A stretch of DNA of 64,000 bases from Hofstenia miamia. Taxonomy: Eukaryota > Xenacoelomorpha > Acoela > Hofsteniidae. The DNA is taken from positions 329,532 through 393,531 of the forward strand of contig CABFPE010000510.1 of assembly GCA_900660155.1 (NCBI GenBank), given 5' to 3'. Positions within the stretch are counted from its first letter, which is position 1. Each line of letters starts with the position of its first letter. Position numbers and translations under genes: made by a program. The notes under the pieces are model-generated. The model was not told the origin of the DNA. It ran no database searches and saw nothing but the letters and a program-made list of their open reading frames with translations. Positions 44,911-55,732 of the stretch are shown here, one piece after another.

Positions 44911-46205
44911 TAAAAACATATTTACAAAACTACAAGCTACAATATGTACAATAAAAAGATTATAAAGGAAGAAAAATAAAATTATTAGTAACATAATACA
45001 AATGAAAAAAATACAATTTAGAAAAATTCTATCCTACGTTGTTTTGCCATGTATTTAGTCGCTTACTCTTATTAAATTTTTTTATATCTCTTAAAACTTC
45101 ATATTTTGAGGATATCTATAATTGTTTGCTTTAAGTATTTCTAAATATAAACAAGTTATCTCTTATTTATTATTAAATTTTGAATGTTCTAAAAATATTT
45201 TACACTAATAATGCTGCATCTCTATTGTATTCTAATATTAAAATTAGAGAATATTCTCTGATTTTCATTTTAAAAAATTGTTTTGAATGTTTGCATTGTG
45301 TTCGACTGGAGCTACAAAATGTTAACACATTTTCGGTAATTCTATCATAATGTCCTTGTCCCATTTAGTTCGAAAGACGTAGGCTTTCTATGAGATCAAG
45401 TTTCGATGTTATAAAGCAATTCTATTTGATAAAATAATTTTGCATTACATATTTGGTGTTATGATTAAAAATTCCGCTTACCCTAATTCTAGTAAATTTT
45501 TTTTCAAAATCTATTAAAACTGCTATAACTTACGTGACTTTGTAAAAAGGGCCCTAAATGAGGCTCAGAGAGTTTGTCTTCAGAAAGCAAAATATATAAG
45601 AGTAACTGCTGCCCCATGAGAAAAAAGTGAATTTTTCATTGAAAATTTTTTTTATATGTACTTTAGGCAGATTGTAACTTTAGAATAAATTTAGAAGAAA
45701 TAGATCCTAGATACCATAATTGGATTGCAAAAATTGTATCCATTAGCACTAATAGATTCATTCATAGAAACATTAGCCTTTCTAAGGCACTGTTTAATTA
45801 AACTGGTTTAAAAATTTCACATTGGCTTGCTTCCATGATTATATAAGAAGTCTCCAGATTGATTTTTTTCTCGTAATACACGAAAAATAATTTCCTGTCC
45901 TTCTTTGATGCAATACTTCTCCAAAATGTAAATTATTGGGGCAAAGCTAAAGACAACATTGATGTCGCAATTTCGATGTTCTTTGAAGGTTCTCTCAATT
46001 CTAATAATTTTAAGTAAAATTGATTAATTTAAAAGGCATATTTACTTAATGATATGTGCATGGCATAGAGAGTAAATATTACAGCAAGAAATATATGCTA
46101 GTATTGATTAAACACTGGTACCTGTAATTTCCTAATATAATATTAGAAATATAATTTAAAAGACGTTTCTTAATGCTTATCTAAATATTCTTCATAAAAT
46201 ATATA
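44632..46205. other. AT-rich DNA with a (TA)n run
   Basis: A TA microsatellite covers about 44866-44906. A short stretch near 45672-45790 translates to INLEEIDPRYHNWIAKIV behind an acceptor-like TTTAGGCAG, but its identity is uncertain (see rejected items). Confidence 0.4.
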
Positions 46206-46657
46206 CAGGGTGACACAGCTAAAGGTTAAAATTTAAAATGTAAGACAAATGCAATCAATGTAAAAAAAAAGTCCAGAATCAATATTTTATTGTACAGAAC
46301 AACAAAGGGCATAAACGAAATCACAAATTATATGCTTCAATATGTTTTCCTTCAACTTGTACAAGGTGTAGAAGTCGTTATTTATAATTGTCAAAAACTG
46401 CATTTAACGTGTCAGGCATTCTAGCCAAGCAGCGCATTTGGCCCTTTGTTCAACAGAGTAAGACATTCTAAAAAAGGCAATTAGTGTGTACCAAACTAAA
46501 TGAGTACTGCTCTTATAAGAATTATGAAGGTCACATTCAATTGGTTGAAAGTTAATTGCCAATAACTCATATACATAATTAAATCAAATGTTTTAATGCT
46601 ACCCTACTCAATAAAATGTTATTAAATATTCAAATCTTAACTTTTAGCTGTGTCACC

Positions 46658-46660
<3 letters not shown>
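46206..46660 (-). mobile_element. mariner-derived MITE (455 bp), complete with both ends
   Basis: The left end CAGGGTGACACAGCTAAA (46206-46223) is repeated exactly as reverse complement at 46643-46660, and the match continues inward with few differences for about 30 bp. TA flanks both ends and a (TA)n run follows at 46661-46691. The interior keeps the first and last parts of a transposase gene on the minus strand. It is therefore an internal-deletion derivative of a mariner/IS630-like element rather than an unrelated MITE. Confidence 0.9.
46321..46466 (-). pseudogene. remnant start and end of a mariner-like transposase gene
   Basis: Starting at ATG 46466-46464 the minus strand reads MSYSVEQRAKCAAWL, which looks like the first helix of an N-terminal helix-turn-helix. 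It stops five codons later. In the next frame, from 46419 to 46321, it reads MPDTLNAVFDNYK, a stop, then RLLHLVQVEGKHIEAYNL. NY-x-RL...GxHIE is the usual C-terminus of these transposases, following the block seen at 19767-19925. The two pieces overlap around 46417-46424, which places the deletion junction there. All catalytic parts are missing. Confidence 0.7.
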
Positions 46661-46691
<31 letters not shown>

Positions 46692-46696
<5 letters not shown>

Positions 46697-47965
46697 ATTT
46701 CTGACTTCGGAAAGCCGCAATGTTTTAGCTCTTTAGCAAAATAAAACCTGCTAGCTTACAATAGTCAAAAAACATAGAGATTAAAAATATAATTAAATAA
46801 GTTCAAATACATTTATATGAGAGACTAAGAATTATTAATAATATAGGTTAACTAAATTTAAGTTTTTCATATTTTAAGCGGAACTGAAAAAATTTCTATC
46901 TATAGTTGTTAATAACTTGTTAATTTATGAATTTTAGATAAGATATTTTCAAATTATATATTTATTTACTATTTCAGCGGAATTCATTGCAAAACTAGTG
47001 AAAATTCTTATTTTCCGAGGTTGTACGAAATATATTCATGCTTAGCTCCATTCCTAGACATAAATAGTTTATTAAATTTTAAAAGCTTTTAGTACTGTAA
47101 TACTTACACTTAATGCATAATAATTGACCACCTTTGAAGATTCAATTATAGATAATTAGTGAAAAAGTAATTAAATGGTTGATTATATTTGACACAATTC
47201 TGAAAACCATTAAAGTTTTTGTTTTGTAGTTGATTAAAGGCAAAATTTCATTATTAATATTTTAGGAAATATATTCAGAAATAGCGAAACACCAAATAGA
47301 CAACTTTTCAATCATTAATGTATATTATATGTTTCTTATGTGATATCTTTTCTCAAACCTCATTACGAATCTAAGGTGACTTGTCTTGGCAACTTAAAAA
47401 AAGTTACTACTGTCTGCAGATTTGTTTTTAAAATAGCTTTATTTACGGAAGATTTAGTGTATTCTCGTAGTAACTTTTTAAAAATATGTGATTTTAATTA
47501 ATTACCGCGTCATTTTCAATTTGAATACATAGTTCGCCAAGCAGCCGTGAGGAATGTTTGACTCCTGATATTCCTTCGGGAATTCAATGTGGGAGGAGAC
47601 ATATGATTCCTTAAAAGTTGTTTTTTATTCCTGCCTTATTTAATGTCAAACTATCATATTACAAAATATTATTAATTATATCTAAATAGAGATATTTCTA
47701 TTTAAGCGTTTTTAAGGTGCATTTGTTTTCTAGTTATCTCTCTTATAATGCAGTTTCTGCGTTTTCAGGTGAGGCTTAAATTGATTCAGGGAGAGGAATA
47801 CCTTTCATCAGGTTTTGTTATATTGTAGTAGGGTGTGGAATTTAATTAAGTCAAACAATCTGAAGGCATTGAAATACGAAATTTGTTAGTAAACAGGTTT
47901 TAATAATTTTTTCAATCTTTACAAGCTTCAGTTGATGACTTTATCAGCTCAATCCTTTTGCAACC
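46692..47965. other. unassigned AT-rich DNA
   Basis: No recognisable gene or transposon end. Confidence 0.4.
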
Positions 47966-48205
47966 CAGTGGCGTACGCAGGGGGGGACATGGTGGAATTT
48001 CCCCCCGTCAGGTTTCCAAATTTTATTTTGACTGGATAAATTCAAAAAATTTTCGTAAAAAATTGACAAATTTAAAATCTAGGATCGTGAAATGCATTTT
48101 TAGGGTCTATTTTCTCAATTTTTTTCAAAAATTTTCACCGGACTTCGCTTCGCATTGGGTAATGACGATGAGGTCCCCCGTCAGAAAGTCCTGCATACGC
48201 GCCTG
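47966..48205. mobile_element. hAT MITE of a second family (240 bp)
   Basis: The left end CAGTGGCGTACGCAGG and the reverse complement of the right end CAGGCGCGTATGCAGG match at 14 of 16 positions. The flanks TTGCAACC (47958-47965) and TTGGAATC (48206-48213) match at 6 of 8, fitting an aged 8-bp target duplication. The interior has no coding capacity. The CAGTGGCG ends and 8-bp flank indicate hAT. Confidence 0.8.
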
Positions 48206-48466
48206 TTGGAATCCCCCCCCCATTCCCTGGTAGGGAGAATTTCTCCATCCTATCAATCTCTGGCTTGGATTGTGATATTTAAATAAAATTTTGCTCGAAT
48301 ATTCTTTGTGCTACAACTATTACTGTGCATAGTCAAACTTTGAGGATTGCTAAGACTAAAATATATATTAGTTTCTGCAGTTGGAAATGATGGAATCGTT
48401 AGAGTTCATTCTTAGATTATATATAATTTTTTACTTTCTTTTTTCATACAAAACAATTAGTATTGC

Positions 48467-48915
48467 CCAATAAACAATAAAACGTTTTATACTGGTATAA
48501 CACGTTGTAAAACGTCTTAAGGTACGTCTTCTAAAAGTCTTATTAAACACCATTTCTAAACGTTGCTGAATGCCATCTAGTGTCCACCAAATGATGTTCT
48601 AACACGTTTTCTAAACGTCTTCTAAACGTCTTATTAAACACCATTTCTAAACGTTGCTGAATGCCATCTAGTGTCCACCAAATGATGTTCTAACACGTTT
48701 TCTAAACGTCTTCTAAAAGTCTTATTAAACACCACTTCTAAACGTTGCTGAATGCCATCTAGCGTCCACAAAATGATGCTCTAAAACTTCTTCTAAACAT
48801 CTTCTAGACGTTTTCTAAAGCATTTCTAAAAGCCTTAAAAACGTCTTCTACACCTGACATAAGGCGTCTTCTAAGCTATTATAAGACGTTTTCTAAACGT
48901 TTTATTGTTTATTGG
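48467..48915. mobile_element. TIR element built around 91-bp tandem repeats
   Basis: The ends CCAATAAACAATAAAACG (48467-48484) and its reverse complement ending at 48915 are inverted repeats of about 21 bp. Between them lie three head-to-tail 91-bp units and further CTAAACGTCTT-like phrases with an 11-bp rhythm. The flanks TTAGTATTG and ATGATATTG agree at 6 of 9 positions, so a 9-bp duplication (Mutator-like) is possible but unproven. No coding capacity. Confidence 0.8.
48539..48811. repeat. 91-bp tandem repeat, three copies
   Basis: Units begin at 48539, 48630 and 48721 with CTTATTAAACACCA. Each contains CTAAACGTTGCTGAATGCCA and ATGATG near the middle. Units 1 and 2 are almost identical; unit 3 has several changes. 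Confidence 0.95.
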
Positions 48916-49394
48916 ATGATATTGTTTAAATATAAGACATATGTAAATGTCGATTTACATAAAATCTTGGCATCACAGAAAAATCTGCTGTTATTTTAAT
49001 TTTTCGATTTGAAATTCATGTGAATCGTTTACATCAAATCTATATATTTCAGCTTAGAAAATACCTCCATCCGTGGTATATGCTTTTTCAATGAGGTATT
49101 TCAGGATTTGAATGAACTGGCATTTACATTGGGAAATTGCAAGCATAGAGAGCAGAACACTGCATTGTTGCTTCATTAGCAATGCAAACCTTCGTGACTC
49201 AGAACGCAAAGTAAGAATATCGGATAAATTCATTTTAAAAAATAGAAAGTAATAATGCAGGGATGTACAACTAAAAATTGACAAAAATAATGAACTTTTA
49301 ATGAAGTATTAAGGAAAATTGTGGAAAACTTCAAATTCATCCTGAAAAATTATAGCAGCGTTTACTAATGATTTTGCTACTAAATAGTGTGGTT

Positions 49395-49749
49395 CAGACT
49401 TGTCAACGAGCCGACATTTCCAAGCTCGGCTCGGCTCGGCTCGGCTCGTTGAAAGTTTGTGTAAGTTCGGCTCGGCTCGCCACATAAAATCTTTGAATAG
49501 GGATCGTTTTAGCTCGGTATTTTCTTAAAAATGTGCTCAAAGAATTTTTTACATAGCTATTCCTATTATTTAATAAACATTTCTTAAATGAAATTATACG
49601 TAAGGCATACTGACTGCAAACAAGAAAAATCTCCATAATCAAATTAACAAGCAGAACTATAAACTTGCTTTGCCTAAAATAGGCTCGTTTTGAGCTCGTT
49701 GTATATCAAATGCTGTGCTCAAGCTCGGCTCGGCTCGTTGACAAGTCTG
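49395..49749. mobile_element. hAT MITE, copy 2 (355 bp) of the 43.1-kb family
   Basis: The ends CAGACTTGTCAACGAGCCGA and GGCTCGTTGACAAGTCTG are inverted repeats. The 8-bp flanks GTGTGGTT (49387-49394) and GTGTGGGT (49750-49757) differ at one base. The interior has GGCTCG runs near both ends and the core shared with copy 1. Copy 2 is about 150 bp longer than copy 1, mainly in the left half, so copy 1 is an internally deleted relative. Confidence 0.92.
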
Positions 49750-49757
49750 GTGTGGGT

Positions 49758-52320
49758 AGCTGATGATTTTTAACAAAGAAAAATCTTTACAATAGTTAAC
49801 ACTATTACTACTGGTCAAATGCACATAGTAACAACAACAATCTTGAAACACTTTGCTTTTGAAGAAAGCTGTCTGAGTTGCGTCCAGGTGAGCACTGAGG
49901 GAAGAGCAACAGGTCGCGATTTAAAATCGACAAGAAAAAAGGAGACAATTTTCTACCTTGTGGTGGCTTCAGATTTTAAATATTTTCATTAGTTCGTGAG
50001 TTGTAAGCATTTTAAAATTCCCAGTAGAATTTGGATTAACCATTGCAAAGAAATTCAAGTGGATATATAAATATACATTCCTTACTCTTACTGGAATCTC
50101 AATGACATTATTTTCTGAGTCAACGGCTATGACAGAATCGGCATAGATATGCTTAAGTTAAGATTTTTTGGTTTTTCTTGCATCTATTTTAGGTAATAAA
50201 CCTGTTATTAAACAAAGTGTGTTTTTGCTTCTCTAGGCTAGGTTTCAGTTGATAATTTCAAATCTTGAAGGTCCCGCTGTTGATTGCTTACTAGTTATTA
50301 CACCATCACTTATTGGTTGGTCAGAGTCTTGTTTGCTGCTGAATAGCAAATATGTTCAAAATTTAGTCAATCTATAAATGTTACAAACCGATATAGAAGC
50401 AGAGTAACATTATTTTGAATAATAGTTGCACAAAATGTTATGCGCATTAATAGTTCGAAAAGCGTTACTTGGTCAAATGTGAACTTTTCTAAAACACCAC
50501 AATAAGTGTTAATCATTAGACAAGAATGGTTTTATGTCACACTGAGATTACAAAACAATCCTTTAAAATTTTCAAAACATTTAATTGAAAACAAAATATT
50601 TGTTTCAATAGTGTAAACAAGGCCTACAGTAGACCTTGGTGTAAACCATTGATATTTGCAAGAGCAAATGAAGTGCATCTTAATATAATAAAATTGACAT
50701 GAAATATTAAAGATTTATATTTTAAATTCTCATAAATTGTTATCATTTTATTTATATGAGAACTTGCAGTTGCTAAATTTTATCTGTAAACTTCACTGTT
50801 AGTTTATTTACATATTATATAAACTTTGATGGCAGGTGCCTATTAAAAGAAATTCAAAGTCTATGCAATACTTTGAAGATCTTGAATTATATTTTCCTGA
50901 GTATTTTTATAAAGGAATTCGCACAGAAGAGTGTATTGCTAGATGTGTTTCCTCTTACGGGTGTGTGCGGTGCGGTAGCACTTATTGAAGGAATTATTTG
51001 CATCTATACATGAGCTACTTAGTACGCTTATTACGATTGTGTACTATTGATAATATTCTTTTAATTCGTGTGTGGTGCGGTATTTTTTTTGGTTTTGGTA
51101 GGGGAGTGAAAGATATTTGGCTAATCTAATTCGTGGTTGATTTAAATATCAAGCATAATCAGGAGTAGGCAATATTTATTTGTAAGGCTACCAATAAATT
51201 TCTGCTAACCAAATAAATATGTCAATATTTTCTTTCACGCAATATACTATATTACCAATAATGATTATTGCAATTAATTTGATGGAAAATAATTGATTTG
51301 AGAAATATATGTTATGACGCTGTGGAATATTTTGTAATTTGACACAGGTGACCTCTTGTATAGTGAGAGAAACAAAAATGTGTTTAGTGGTGTTAAGATA
51401 ACGATATACATATAAAGTATAATATTTACTAATACCTTTTTAATTCATTGGATGGCTAAACCAAGAAATAGAAGTACTTTTTAGCTTTATATATTCAAAG
51501 TTTGTGTTTACGAAACTTCAAAGCTAAGTAAATTCTAAAAATCTAAACCAAGATGTGTGAAATTCTTAGAAACCTATATCTTCAAATACATTATTCAATT
51601 TTGGACTTCGCCATATTAGATTACGATCCCTGGCTGAAACTTTTTGAAAATCTTTAAAGAAGATTTAATTTTCAGAAAAATAATTAAGAATTAAAGAAAA
51701 TTACAGAATCATTAAAGATAACGATATTTTTTAAGAATCTTAAGGATAGTAAGGGGGAGCTCCAGTAAACAATGTAATTTCTGTAATCTTTTTTGTTTTG
51801 TGACTCCAAACTCTTCCAAATTATCAGTTATTTACATAAAATTACTTGTTTTAGCAAAACAGCTAAGTGATTAAACAAAAAACTACAACAAATATGTGTA
51901 TATAAAACAACGTCATTTAGTGAGAATTAGTATTTTTAATGAAAGAATTTTTTGATTTACCCCGTACTCAACCTTGTATTATTTATTAAATGAAATGTCT
52001 GCAGTTTCAGTATGAATGTTTTTATAAATTCTTTTCATTAGCAATATATGCTACAATTTTGCGCGTCGTTTCTCAATGCATTAAGTCAGCATTTATAGTT
52101 ATTATTGCACGCGCGCATTCATTACATATAGAAGAGCTTAAGACTACTGAAGTTTTCTACTCTAAAATTTAAAATAAGACCAAGGAAAATTTTATGTGTT
52201 TACAGAAAGATGGTGCACGAATTTACAAAGAAACATTATCCAAACGAGCCCAACAATTGGCAATATCAAGGACGTCAAAATTCAAATAAAGAAAATTAAA
52301 TTGCTGATTTTAAATAACTC
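49758..52320. other. AT-rich DNA, no confident feature
   Basis: No transposon end could be paired. A possible short exon-like stretch at 50836-50989 is discussed as a finding. About 51640-51760 has degenerate AAGAATCTTAAGG-like phrases. Confidence 0.35.
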
Positions 52321-53246
52321 CCTAGTAAACAGGTTTGGAAAATTTGTAAAAAAATTGACAAATATTTGGATAAAAATGCATACTTTTTGTAAATGGCAAT
52401 TTCCCAAATATTTGGCAAATATTTGCCAAATTTTTTCCTAAATTTTCCAAATTTGTACATGTTTTACACTCCCTGATTTACAGCTTATTTAAATTTCATA
52501 AACATGTGCATAACGTATAATATACTATTTCGAAAATTTTTTAAATTAATGTAATGAAAATTTTAACTATTCACTGATTAATATTGAAAATTATTTAAAA
52601 AATATTTATATATATATATATATATATAAGAATAATTTATTCCAAATTTCAATAAGCACTTAGTACTACTTGAAAGCAAAGAACATCACGTTGTCTTTGT
52701 ATTTTTTATGTTCATACAAGAAATAATTTTTAAATGTAGCATATTTATAAATGTTTAATTTGCAACGCATAGTAGCCAAAATATTGAGCTCATGGGATAT
52801 AAGCAAGCAACATTGTTTTGGTATTGTAAAATTTTGATATTGTCTGACATATCAGTGCTTTCTTGTTAATGGAGGTAGTTGAAGCCCTTAGATCATTGCG
52901 CAATCAATACTGGTTTTATGTTCTGGCTATATATTCTATAATGTGTACTGCGTGTGAAAGCAGTCTGATTAACTGCTATTTTAACAAATTTAATGGAAAT
53001 TAAATGGTATGTATAAGTTTCACTGGCCATGTGTTTGATGAAATATTTTGAAAAATCGCTTGCCAAAAAATTTGGAAAGGTTAGCAAATATTTGCCAAAT
53101 CTTTGGAATGTTTGCCAAATTTTTCGAAAGTTTGAAAATTTTTGGAAAATTTGCCAAATATTTGGAACGGATTTTCAAATAAAATCCATAATTTTGGCAC
53201 TAATTTGGAACTTTTTTGCCAAATTTTCCAAACTTTTTTACTAAGG
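52321..53246. repeat. palindromic TTTGGCAAATATTTGCCAAA repeats with inverted ends
   Basis: The left edge (CCTAGTAAACAGGTTTGGAA from 52321) and the reverse complement of the right edge (CCTTAGTAAAAAAGTTTGGA, ending 53246) match over about 44 bp with a few differences. Two blocks, 52321-52478 and 53035-53246, are dense in TTTGGCAAA and its complement. The 560 bp between them lack these motifs, apart from a (TA)n run near 52604-52628. Either one element with an insert, or two related palindromic MITEs in tandem. The first block ends with CACTCCCTG, which looks like a transposon end. Confidence 0.6.
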
Positions 53247-53523
53247 CTATTATAATATCATTTACATTAAACTTAAACTGAAATATTCAAAATTGATGTT
53301 GACATATTTCTAGATAACAAAAAATAAATTTTCTGTTTCTTGTGTGTTGGACTGGAAAATATTAAAACAGTGCCTCCTATAGTAATAAGCCTGAAAGCGC
53401 TATTTCTGATGGGATAATAATTCCCGTAACTAACCCTCATCAATTGCAAACGTAAAACGTTACTAGTTTTTAAATTGCCTCGAACGTGTGCAGCTGTGCA
53501 GTGGTCAACAAATTATCACAAAC

Positions 53524-54135
53524 ATGGAAAACAATACACGTCCGTTTAACGCTTTCCAACAATTAATAGAACGCAATGAGGAGGTTAAGAACCTAAACAG
53601 AGATCATTTTAAACATACCTGGAATGTTAGTATAAGTGAAAAGCACTTTAGTTCTTCACAATTTAATACTGTTTCTCAAGCTAAGCAAACTTTGGATAAG
53701 CTTCTTAAAGTAAGAAAGTTGCATATCAATACTGTTCCTACAGTTTTTTATGAATATTATTCTTATTTAAGAGTAAAACTCTCTACAGGAAGAAAAAATG
53801 CTATGCAAACTATACAAGAAAAAGATGAAGAAATTCTTAATAAGTTTTCTGCAAATGATGTATTAACACCTGGAGAAATTGTAGGATTCAACAGTCTAGA
53901 ATAGTATTCACTCAGAGTGAAAGAATCCAATTGTATCGAATGTATTAAACTTGATATTGACGGTATGCTAGTTAAACGTTCTTTTGAAATTAACTTGACA
54001 AACTATGAAATTAAATTGGTTGTTGAATCCATGAAAATTCCAAGTGATAAATCTAAACACTTAGTTTCTAATGGTAAGTTATCTACATTTTCACAATTTG
54101 AAAACATTTTCCCATTTATATCTATATTAAGTTAG
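53524..54135 (+). pseudogene. unrecognised reading frame, apparently broken once
   Basis: From ATG 53524 (MENNTRPFNAFQQLIERNEE) one frame can be followed for about 200 codons with one interruption. The sequence is charged and rich in N, K and S, with helical stretches (QAKQTLDKLLKVRKL, MQTIQEKDEEILNKF) and no cysteine until the second half (NCIEC). The amino acid mix looks like real protein, unlike the chance frames around it. No domain, transmembrane segment or transposase motif was recognised. It follows directly on the palindromic repeats. It could be a gene fragment of a mobile element or a decayed host retrocopy. Confidence 0.35.
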
Positions 54136-54439
54136 CAAGTAAATGTTTGGTAGATTATTTAACTCAAGTTGAAAGGGAAATTTCTGACTATTACAATGAT
54201 ATAAAAATATTTTGTTCATTCATTAAAGAGCAATTATAAATTTCATATTTAAAACCAATTCTTTACAGATATTTTTGAGGGATGAAATTTACGCCTATAG
54301 GGAATCACTGGTGTTTTCAATACAGAATAAGTCTACTCTCCTTATTTTTATGTTTTTTTACAAATTTTGTAATAATTTTGTTAAAAATATTTCATAACAG
54401 AATATTTAGTGATTTTTTACATTTAATGTCAATAAAATT

Positions 54440-54700
54440 GTAAGATCTTATAAGTTGCTTTAAGAACATTCTAAATCTTCCCATTTTCTGTTGGAATTTA
54501 TTTTAATCTTTAAGGCTTCTTCAAGAATATTTATAGTCTTAAAGTTTCTGTAAGAACATTTAAATTCTTTAAGGTTCCTTTAAGATAATTTAAAATCTTT
54601 AAAGTTTTTTTAATGAATCCTTGAAAAGATTTCTAATTTCTTGCAAAGAAATTTTCAAGAAACTTTAAGGATTCTAGAAAGATTTCAAAGTATTTTCAAC
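54440..54700. repeat. degenerate TTTAAG-rich array
   Basis: Loose repetition of CTTTAAG, TCTTTAAAG and AAGAACATTTAAATTC-like phrases in both orientations. Similar text lies at 40490-40710 and 51640-51760. No clear unit length. Confidence 0.5.
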
Positions 54701-55732
54701 TAGAGATGATTCCGCCCCGCCTATAAGCTTTTTTGGGTCTTAGATTTTTGAAAAAAGAGGTGTAGGTAACCACTATATTCTTCCGGTCCCGTGTCTGGTA
54801 CCACAAAACCAGGAAGAAAAGCATTCTTCTGGTCCAGATACTGGCTTCGAAACCAGATACCTATATGTGCATAATATCAAAATTCTCAACCCAGTATATA
54901 ATAAATAAAAGTAAATAAAAGTAAATAATACCCTTAGTATAAACCTCATCAGTTGCTTTGTTGTGTTAAGAGTAAGCCAAATGATTATTTGGCAATATTT
55001 AACACATTGTATATTTTCGTTATCAATAAAAAATTCAAGCTTGATATGTTATACCAAAATTCAAGACGCAATTGAGAACCGGGACCAAACATGTATGATG
55101 ACCAAAATGACCATTTCGGGATTGGGTTAAGAAAACACTGGTCCCACACACCTTTATTTTAAAAGACCCCGATATACATGTCCGTGATTCTAAGAATTTT
55201 ATATATAGTTTGAGAAGTATTCTGAAATTTTGATCCCCCCCCCCCTACCCGCTTTCTTGCTAAATTTTCAAATTTTATTATGTCATGTTGCGTTTTACGT
55301 GATACTACTGCTTCGTTGTCGTTTCCCATTTCGACATCTTAAATCTGTTGTAAGGTAAAATGATCCCGATGAATAAACTAACCAGACTTTTTTAATTCTC
55401 AACCATCATAAAAATTGAGCTATTGAACAAGTCCAAAACTTCAAATTTTGCCTATCAGAAATTTAAATTTTAACGTCATGATCACAGTGACATCATAAAA
55501 TATCTAGTAACGTAATCATGTAAAAGTAAGATTGTTTCACAAGCGTACAAAGTTTCATATAAAAATAATTTGCAAAAAAATTTTTATTAATTGGAGGCTA
55601 AGATCAGCGTGGCGTGAGTTTAAAATAATCTGTGAAAAATAGGGCTAGTTTTACCTGTACCTGGATATTCCTAGAGTACTTTATGCTCTCATCTTCTGGC
55701 GAAATGATCTAAGTTATCACATCGTGCTTTAA
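54701..55732. other. unassigned DNA with local inverted phrases
   Basis: 54780-54865 has GGTCCCGTGTCTGGTACC and CTGGTCCAGATACTGG phrases with local dyad symmetry, and 55130-55170 has a similar GGTCCCAC. They may be decayed ends of a transposon, but pairing was not convincing. A poly-C run lies at about 55236-55245. Confidence 0.3.

Noticed and set aside
45672-45790. Translation INLEEIDPRYHNWIAKIVSI behind an acceptor-like site, recalling the start of an MBT repeat.
   Set aside because: Only about 35 residues, no second MBT feature, and no neighbouring exon; similarity too weak to call.
48960-49300. Short minus-strand frame at 49054-49284.
   Set aside because: No motif; lies in plain AT-rich DNA between two MITEs.
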